Shown in pieces: positions 34,091-38,991 of a stretch of 38,991 nucleotides of DNA. The stretch is from an uncultured Eubacteriales bacterium. Lineage in GTDB: Bacteria; Bacillota; Clostridia; Christensenellales; Aristaeellaceae. The translations under genes and the position numbers were made by a program. The first letter of the stretch is position 1; every line of letters begins with the position of its first letter. The stretch spans positions 1-38,991 of the forward strand of contig CACZXF010000010.1 in NCBI GenBank assembly GCA_902785105.1. The letters are read 5' to 3'. Below the pieces are notes generated by a model, which was given only the letters and a program-made list of their open reading frames with translations, was not told the DNA's origin and did no database searches.

Positions 34091-34119
34091 ATTATAGCAC
34101 GCTTTCAGCCATTTTGCAA
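34091..34119 (-). promoter_or_regulatory. Sigma-A promoter of ctsR-mcsA-mcsB-clpC
   Basis: TTGCAA (34119-34114), a 17-base spacer and a perfect TATAAT (34096-34091), read on the minus strand, directly upstream of the CtsR box. Confidence 0.9.
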
Positions 34120-34142
34120 CAGGTAATTCACGGTTACAGCCA

Positions 34143-34832
34143 TCAATTTCTCAACAACTGCATTAAAATATTGAAGGAATATTCGACAGCCCTGCCGATA
34201 AATGTCGCAAACTCCATATGATGGTTCTCATCCGTGGAATCGGAGATGACACGGATGATGGCGCAGGGGGTGTCATGGAGATAGCACACCTGGGCGATGG
34301 CCGCCCCTTCCATCTCGCAGACAGACGCGCCAAAGGCTTCGACGATGCGCCGTTTGTCCTCGCGGTGTGTAATAAACTGATCGCCCGATGCGATGCGCGC
34401 GGGGATGGCTTTTACGCCTACCCGCCTGGCCGCATTCAGCAGCTTTTCGCGCCAGTCCGCGTCACAGGGCAGATATGTAACCAATTCGCCGTTGATGGAC
34501 AGCGCGCCGGCGGGCTCTCCGAGGCCGGTGGTGTCGTAGTCGTGCTGCACGGCATCCGTCGCCACAGCCACGTCCAGTATGTCCAGCGCCGGGGACAGGC
34601 TGCCCGCCACGCCGGTGTTGATGACCACCTCCGGCGCGTAGGCCGTCAGCAGCGCCTGGGTACAGGCGGCGGCGTTCACCTTGCCCACACCGCATCGGGC
34701 AACGACTACCTCATGCCCGCAGATTGTACCACTCACGAAGTTGAATCCGCCCGCCTTTTCCTGCTTCAAATCCACTATTTCTTTTATCAGACTGTCCACT
34801 TCCGCCTTCATCGCGCCTAAAATCGCTATCAT
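34143..34832 (-). CDS. mtnN: 5'-methylthioadenosine/S-adenosylhomocysteine nucleosidase
   Basis: 229-residue nucleosidase splitting MTA and SAH to adenine plus the thio-sugar, which recycles products of SAM reactions. Visible are MIAILGAMKAEVD, NTGVAGSL, ASGDQFI, CEMEGAAIAQVC (the 2'-hydroxyl binding ME) and RVISDSTDE with the catalytic Asp. GGAG lies before the ATG, 12 bp after the ispDF stop, so it is the last gene of the hup-rqcP-ispDF-mtnN run. Confidence 0.96.
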   Translation of the reverse strand: MIAILGAMKAEVDSLIKEIVDLKQEKAGGFNFVSGTICGHEVVVARCGVGKVNAAACTQALLTAYAPEVVINTGVAGSLSPALDILDVAVATDAVQHDYDTTGLGEPAGALSINGELVTYLPCDADWREKLLNAARRVGVKAIPARIASGDQFITHREDKRRIVEAFGASVCEMEGAAIAQVCYLHDTPCAIIRVISDSTDENHHMEFATFIGRAVEYSFNILMQLLRN

Positions 34833-34844
34833 TGGTTTTCTCCT

Positions 34845-35996
34845 CTATTTGCCCAACAGGCAGACTGCCTGGGCTGATATTCCAATTTCTTCGCCTTCGA
34901 AGCCCATATGCTCTGTAGTGGTGGCCTTGACATTGACAGCCTCAGTTTGCAGGGCGTCCGCGATGTTCTTTCGCATTTGGGGGATATATTGCGCCAGCTT
35001 CGGCTTCTGGGCGACAATAGTGACGTCGACGTTGACGACCCGCCAGCCCTGTTTGCAAAGCAGCGCCATCACGTGATCCAGTAATTTCATCGACGATATG
35101 CCCTTGTACGCCGGGTCGCTGTCCGGGAAGTGTTTGCCGATATCTCCCCCACCGACGGCTCCCAGCAGGGCGTCCATCAGGGCGTGCACAGCCACATCCG
35201 CGTCGGAATGGCCATCCAGACCCCGGTCATGGGGCACCTCCACGCCGCAGAGGATCAGCTTGCGGCCCTCCTTCAGCCGGTGGGCGTCATAGCCCTGGCC
35301 CACGCGCAGTTCAGGGAATTTCGCCCCGCCCAGCGCTTCAAAATCCGCCTTTGTGGTCAATTTTCGGTTCCTCTCCGCGCCTTCTGCCGTGACCAGCCGA
35401 AGGTTGCCGTAATAGTACTCGTATAGCATGGCGTCGTCTGTGACAGCCAGGCCGTCCGCCTGTGCCATCCGATGAGCGTTCATGATTTTATGATAATCGA
35501 AGCTCTGGGGCGTCTGCACCGCCCGCAGTGTTTCGCGGTCTACTGTAGTCACTTTTCCGTCGGGCTGTATCTGCTTTATAGTGTCGATGACCGGGGTGGA
35601 TATGACGCCGCTGCCATATTGACGGGCGGCATCCAGCGTAACTTTGATGATTGCTCCAGTGACGAAGGGACGCGCCGCATCGTGAATGGCGACGACCTCC
35701 GCATCTGCTGGCACGGCACAGAGTCCATTGTAGACGGAATCCCGCCGCGTGGCACCGCCGCTCACGATGGTCCTGACCAGAGGGCAGGCCCCTTCTCTTC
35801 GACACAATTCTTCATATGCGGGACGGTCATTTTCTGACAAGACCAGCACCGCGCCGCCCACCTGCGCTGAAGCCGCAAAGGCATCCAGGCAGCGGGACAG
35901 CACGCTCCTGCCGTCGTATTCAAAGAAAACCTTGTTTTGACTCAGTCCGGAGCGTTCGCCGCGGCCCGCCGCGACGATCACCGCCCAGGCGTTCAT
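34845..35996 (-). CDS. ispDF: Bifunctional IspD-IspF of the MEP isoprenoid pathway
   Basis: 383-residue fusion. The N-terminal IspD half (about 1-225) is the CTP:MEP cytidylyltransferase, with VIVAAGRGERSG, IHDAARPFV and LRAVQTPQSF. The C-terminal IspF half makes the cyclic diphosphate, with RVGQGYDAHRL, LDGHSDADVAVHALMDALLGA and KATTTEHMGF; its zinc-binding Asp and His are visible. The MEP pathway supplies the DMAPP used by MiaA. The ATG overlaps the rqcP stop (ATGA). IspE, the middle enzyme, is not in this window. Confidence 0.97.
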   Translation of the reverse strand: MNAWAVIVAAGRGERSGLSQNKVFFEYDGRSVLSRCLDAFAASAQVGGAVLVLSENDRPAYEELCRREGACPLVRTIVSGGATRRDSVYNGLCAVPADAEVVAIHDAARPFVTGAIIKVTLDAARQYGSGVISTPVIDTIKQIQPDGKVTTVDRETLRAVQTPQSFDYHKIMNAHRMAQADGLAVTDDAMLYEYYYGNLRLVTAEGAERNRKLTTKADFEALGGAKFPELRVGQGYDAHRLKEGRKLILCGVEVPHDRGLDGHSDADVAVHALMDALLGAVGGGDIGKHFPDSDPAYKGISSMKLLDHVMALLCKQGWRVVNVDVTIVAQKPKLAQYIPQMRKNIADALQTEAVNVKATTTEHMGFEGEEIGISAQAVCLLGK

Positions 35997-36292
35997 CCCC
36001 GTGCGCGGTACATGTCGGCGGCGTCCTGCTTGGCCGCATGCTCCGCGATGGACAATATCTCATACTCGGAATACTTCTCGCCGAAGCGAATGCCCAAGAT
36101 ATCCCCTACCTTCACATCGGTGCCCGGCTTGGCTTCCTTGCCGTTGACGGTGACATGGCCGGTGGAGCAGGCGTCGTTGGCCACGCTCCGCCGCTTGATG
36201 ATGCGAGAAATCTTCAGAAACTTGTCTAATCTGATCGAGGTGGGTTCCACCCGCTCCACGGGCTTGCGCGCCTCGATGGCCTTTCTGCTCAT
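35993..36292 (-). CDS. rqcP: RqcP, S4-domain RNA-binding protein
   Basis: 99 residues. The S4 motif TSIRLDKFLKISRIIKRRS...VNGKEAKPG is typical of RqcP/YabO. RqcP binds the 50S A-tRNA/P-tRNA region and is needed for RqcH-driven alanine tailing. The ATG at 36292 follows GGAGG by nine bases; a TTG nine bases earlier is an unlikely start. Order hup-rqcP after mazG and spoVT is the conserved Firmicute yab region. A terminator lies between hup and rqcP. Confidence 0.9.
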   Translation of the reverse strand: MSRKAIEARKPVERVEPTSIRLDKFLKISRIIKRRSVANDACSTGHVTVNGKEAKPGTDVKVGDILGIRFGEKYSEYEILSIAEHAAKQDAADMYRARG

Positions 36293-36308
36293 ATTGCACA
36301 ACCTCCAA

Positions 36309-36346
36309 TAAAAAATACAAGGGCCGCCTCGCGCAGAAGCCGCCCT
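36309..36346 (-). terminator. Hairpin with T-run between hup and rqcP
   Basis: On the minus strand AGGGC-G-GCTTC-TGCGC-GAGGC-G-GCCCT (36346-36320) forms a long stem with one G-G mismatch, followed by TGTATTTTTT. It would stop much of the hup transcript and lower downstream rqcP-ispDF-mtnN expression. The T-run ends close to the rqcP Shine-Dalgarno. Confidence 0.75.
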
Positions 36347-36385
36347 GTCATCGGAAACAAACGTCGGGTCTAATCCGGCGTCTGA

Positions 36386-36655
36386 TTAAAACTCATCCTT
36401 GAAGCCCTTGCCGGCCTTGAAGGTGGGAATGCGCTTCGCAGCGATCTCGGTGGGTTCACCCGTGGCAGGGTTGCGACCCATGCGGGCGGCACGCTCCTTG
36501 ATCTCAAAGGTGCCAAAGCCCATCATCTGGACCTTCTCACCGGCATGGAGCGCTTCGGTGACAGAATCAATAAAGGCATTCAGAGCGGCCTCAGCCTGCT
36601 TCTTGTTCAGATCGGATTTTTCAGCGATCTTAGCGATCAGGGTAGTCTTGTTCAT
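36386..36655 (-). CDS. hup: DNA-binding protein HU
   Basis: 89-residue histone-like protein of the HU family: MNKTTLIAKIAEKSDLNKK, a dimerising helical base, then GFGTFEIKERAARMGRNPATGE with the beta arm carrying the GRNPxTGE signature. It bends and compacts DNA. GGAGG precedes the ATG. The 129-bp upstream gap contains a near-repeat of ATTGAGC(A/G)CAA at 36685 and 36720 but no clear promoter. Confidence 0.97.
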   Translation of the reverse strand: MNKTTLIAKIAEKSDLNKKQAEAALNAFIDSVTEALHAGEKVQMMGFGTFEIKERAARMGRNPATGEPTEIAAKRIPTFKAGKGFKDEF

Positions 36656-36784
36656 GATAAAACACCTCCAAATATTTTAAGCCTATTGAGCACAATTCCC
36701 ATGTTCATAAGCTGGTTTCATTGAGCGCAACGCATTACATATTCAATCCGCGGCCCTTTAATTCCTGCTTATCCGTGGTATAAA

Positions 36785-38161
36785 TCACAATTTTACCAAA
36801 GCCCAATATTCCCGCAACCTTTCGGCGGTCAGGTTCTCAAAGCTCTGTCCCCTGGAGAGCATATCCCTTTCGCCCACGTCAAATCGATCGATGAAGCGTG
36901 TGACGGCGGCGTCGAGGGCCAGTTCCGGATCGATGTTCTGCTGCCGCGCCAGGTCGCACAGCGCCAGCAGGGCGTCGCCCAGAGCCGCCTCCCCTACTCC
37001 GGCCTTTTCCAACGTCCGCCGACAGGTTTCCAGAGTCTCTTCCGTATTTTCGGCACACACACGGACCTCCGCGGCCCGCTTGAGCGCCTTGGCAGCCCGC
37101 AATGTGGCAGGCAGCGTCCGAGTGATGGCGCGCATGGCTTCGGTCCGGGTCTTCTGGCCCCGCTCCGCCATCTTGTTTTTGCTCCACAGACCCAGCACCT
37201 CGCCGGCGTCACTGGCATGATCTCCGCCAAAGATATGGGTGTGACGATGGATCATCTTCTCGCAAATGGCGGTAGTGACATCGCTGATGTCGAATTCCCC
37301 GTGCTTGCGCCCGATCTCCGCGTGGAGCGCCACCTGGAGGAGCATGTCGCCCAACTCATCATAAAGGTGCTCGGGGCTGCCTTCGTCGATGGCGTCGATG
37401 ACCTCGTAGGCTTCCTCCAAAATGCAGGGGCGCAGGCTCTCGTGGGTCTGCACCTTGTCCCAGGGACAGCCGTCCGGCGCACACAGCCGGCGCAATATCT
37501 CGTTCAGGTGTTCCACGTCGTAGCGCTCCAGCTTCATGAAGTCTCGCTGGGCGGGAACGAGTGCGCAGGCACGATGGTCGAAGCCCTCTGCGCGGTCCAG
37601 CGTATAAAGCGGCATGGCAATGGGGCCGCCGCCGCCAGGCAGGAACCAGATCTCGCTCTCCTCCGGGTAGACCTCCATCAGCCTGAGCTTCACCTCGCAG
37701 GCCAGCTCCCGGCTGTCGATCTCCCGGACGAAGCAGTTCTCCCGCGCCGTCAGATGGAAGGTCTCCCAGTCCGACGCCTCCACGCATCGGGCCTCCCCGC
37801 TGGCCAGCGCCAGCAGTGGCCCCTCCGTTGGCGGTCCCGCCAGCACGCGCAGGGGTGCGAGGGATGACAGCTTTACGACGCTGCGATCCCGCACGTCAAA
37901 AACGCCGTAGACCACGTCGCCCGCACAGGAAGCCTCCAACACAGCCCGGGCTGCCGTCTCAGCATGGGCATCGAAATCCTCGATTTCCTCATACAGACCG
38001 TCCAGGGTTTCAAAGGCTACGCCCTTCTCCCGCAGCCATGCGGCGCAGTTGCAGTGGTCCGTGTGCAGTATCACATGGTCGCCGCCTGTCAGTGCCTCGG
38101 CGGCCTCGAAGGTCAGCTGACCCGCGCGCCAGCCAAAGCCCACTACGGTAATGTTTCCCAT
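36785..38161 (-). CDS. mazG: MazG-type pyrophosphohydrolase with N-terminal degenerate TP-methylase domain (YabN-like)
   Basis: 458 residues. The C-terminal half is MazG, cleaving NTPs to NMP and PPi: CPWDKVQTHESLRPCILEEAYE and YDELGDMLLQVALHAEI carry the metal-binding acids. The N-terminal ~220 residues align in layout with tetrapyrrole methylases as in Bacillus YabN, but the glycine-rich SAM site (normally GxGxGD) reads VVGFGWRAGQ and looks inactive. The ATG at 38161 follows GGGAGG plus eight T residues; a frame open to 38212 covers the leader hairpin. It is downstream of spoVT. Confidence 0.93.
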   Translation of the reverse strand: MGNITVVGFGWRAGQLTFEAAEALTGGDHVILHTDHCNCAAWLREKGVAFETLDGLYEEIEDFDAHAETAARAVLEASCAGDVVYGVFDVRDRSVVKLSSLAPLRVLAGPPTEGPLLALASGEARCVEASDWETFHLTARENCFVREIDSRELACEVKLRLMEVYPEESEIWFLPGGGGPIAMPLYTLDRAEGFDHRACALVPAQRDFMKLERYDVEHLNEILRRLCAPDGCPWDKVQTHESLRPCILEEAYEVIDAIDEGSPEHLYDELGDMLLQVALHAEIGRKHGEFDISDVTTAICEKMIHRHTHIFGGDHASDAGEVLGLWSKNKMAERGQKTRTEAMRAITRTLPATLRAAKALKRAAEVRVCAENTEETLETCRRTLEKAGVGEAALGDALLALCDLARQQNIDPELALDAAVTRFIDRFDVGERDMLSRGQSFENLTAERLREYWALVKL

Positions 38162-38197
38162 AAAAAAAACCTCCCGGGAGTCTTGCTCAACGGGAGG
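38162..38197 (-). terminator. Terminator-like hairpin overlapping the mazG Shine-Dalgarno
   Basis: On the minus strand CCTCCCG (38197-38191) pairs with CGGGAGG (38176-38170); inside, GAG and CTC can extend the stem. Eight T residues (38169-38162) follow and run straight into the mazG ATG. The 3' arm is the mazG ribosome-binding site. Confidence 0.85.
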
Positions 38198-38198
38198 C

Positions 38199-38227
38199 AT
38201 TATAACATACAATTGTTAGAATCACAA
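38199..38227 (-). promoter_or_regulatory. Promoter of mazG
   Basis: TTGTGA (38227-38222), a 17-base spacer and a perfect TATAAT (38204-38199) on the minus strand. The expected start point, about 38192, falls in the 5' arm of the hairpin. Confidence 0.75.
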
Positions 38228-38233
38228 CATCAC

Positions 38234-38788
38234 TCACTGCTCCATCTGACGTCCAATGATATTGGCCGTGGCTTCGGCGACCTTCTGATCGATGGCCGTC
38301 ATCTGCTGGCCGGCTTCCCGGCTCAGGAGGAACAATCCGCCGATGATCTCTCCGTCGGCCAGTATGGGCGTGATGACCTGGGCCGTGTAGATCTCCGCCC
38401 GGTCATCCCCCGTCACCGGCAGCATCTTCGCCCCGTTTACAAGATTCAACACCGCCTGCTGACGCCCCGCCAGCATGTGATCCATCTCCTGACTCAGCGG
38501 TTTCTCGGCATATTCCCGCTTCGACGCGCCGGAGCTGGATACAATGGCATCCCGGTCGCTGATCAGCGCCACATGGCCCAGCGTGCGGTACAGCGAATCC
38601 GTGTAATCCTTCGCGATGGCGGCAATCTCCCCGATGGGCGAATATTTTTTTAAAACCACTTCGCCGTCGTGATCAGTAAATATTTCCAGCGGGTCGCCCT
38701 CTCTGATGCGGAGAGTGCGCCTGATTTCCTTTGGTATGACCACCCTGCCCAACTCATCTATCCTTCTTACAATGCCCGTCGCTCGCAT
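38234..38788 (-). CDS. spoVT: Stage V sporulation regulator SpoVT
   Basis: 184 residues. An AbrB-type swapped-hairpin DNA-binding domain (RATGIVRRIDELGRVVIPKE, IREGDPLEIF) is followed by a GAF-like ligand domain. SpoVT modulates sigma-G genes in the forespore. The ATG at 38788 follows GGAGG with seven bases; a frame open to 38821 is an extension without signal. This supports a spore-forming host. About 105 bp upstream lies the inverted-repeat boundary at 38894. Confidence 0.93.
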   Translation of the reverse strand: MRATGIVRRIDELGRVVIPKEIRRTLRIREGDPLEIFTDHDGEVVLKKYSPIGEIAAIAKDYTDSLYRTLGHVALISDRDAIVSSSGASKREYAEKPLSQEMDHMLAGRQQAVLNLVNGAKMLPVTGDDRAEIYTAQVITPILADGEIIGGLFLLSREAGQQMTAIDQKVAEATANIIGRQMEQ

Positions 38789-38893
38789 AAAAACGCCTCC
38801 GATACGCTCAAACTGCTTCATGATGTGTGCGTAGTTTGCGCGAATCGGGGCGTTTTATGCGTTTTCGATGACAATACGGTTTATAGCATTGAC

Positions 38894-38989
38894 GTAACTG
38901 TTCAGTCCACCCCGAATAATGCCCCATCAGCCTCACCCCGAAAAGCAGCAACGATTGCATCAAAAGAAGAGACGCCATGAAGTGCCGCC
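38894..38989 (+). repeat. Right copy of the 96-bp inverted terminal repeat, probable IS end
   Basis: This is the exact reverse complement of 1-96. Read on the plus strand it begins GTAACTGTTCAGTCC and runs out of the window; the next two bases (GA) have no counterpart because the left copy is cut at base 1. The chromosome/element boundary is between 38893 and 38894, about 105 bp upstream of spoVT. No target duplication can be checked since the far end of the element is missing. Confidence 0.6.
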
Positions 38990-38991
38990 GA

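Noticed and set aside
1-38991. Circular element or plasmid
   Set aside because: The ends are inverted, not direct, repeats, so they cannot close a circle. The content is core housekeeping genes with no replication or partition genes.
1-38991. Composite transposon carrying the whole window
   Set aside because: Inverted IS-like ends flank it, but the cargo is conserved, syntenic core genome. Two independent insertions, or assembly breaks at a repeat, are simpler.
1-38991. CRISPR array, tRNA or rRNA genes, prophage or defence island
   Set aside because: No regularly spaced repeats, cloverleaf sequences, phage structural genes or known defence proteins were seen in the gaps or coding regions.

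Overview
The window is a GC-rich, almost fully coding stretch of a spore-forming Firmicute, most likely a Clostridia member. Evidence is the presence of SpoVT and GerM homologues, the CtsR-McsA-McsB-ClpC operon, a T-box leader, an endonuclease-type MutL, a YlbF-family protein, RqcH/RqcP, and gene orders that match Bacillus/Clostridia (gerM-rph-rdgB-phosphodiesterase; miaB-ylbF-mutS-mutL; spoVT-mazG-hup-rqcP). I cannot fix genus or family from sequence alone. Thirty-four protein genes are supported; no tRNA, rRNA, CRISPR or prophage was seen. It is mostly core genome, and I found no convincing new multi-gene system. The oddities are in regulation, domain architecture and the window ends.

Layout. 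Positions 1-96 and 38894-38989 are exact inverted copies of each other and look like the same end of a repeated element (it starts GTAAC, like IS66-type ends). An Asp/His-type T-box leader then precedes hisS-aspS (+). A MATE exporter (+) follows, and meets miaA at a hairpin that serves both strands.

From 4.8 to 16.7 kb a long minus-strand series runs radical SAM protein - DUF2344 protein - RNase G - miaB - ylbF - mutS - GNAT - mutL - miaA, with several stop/start overlaps. It combines tRNA A37 modification (MiaA, MiaB), RNA processing and mismatch repair. lysA (+) is divergent from it, with its own sigma-A promoter.

From 18.2 to 24.5 kb, minus-strand genes encode a DUF3786 protein, a YczE/YitT-like membrane protein, a Na+/H+-type antiporter, a tandem RhaM-like protein, a phosphodiesterase, an RNase PH-XTP pyrophosphatase fusion and GerM. 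Divergent from gerM are rqcH and a DUF1836 regulator (+), then a D,D-carboxypeptidase (+) whose 3' end overlaps a convergent WG-repeat protein.

From 29.4 kb to the end all genes are on the minus strand: spoVT - mazG - hup - rqcP - ispDF - mtnN, then ctsR - mcsA - mcsB - clpC behind a textbook CtsR box. RqcH at 24.7 kb and RqcP at 36 kb are partners in ribosome rescue. McsB would supply phospho-arginine tags to ClpC, but here it has serine in place of the guanidino-kinase signature cysteine.
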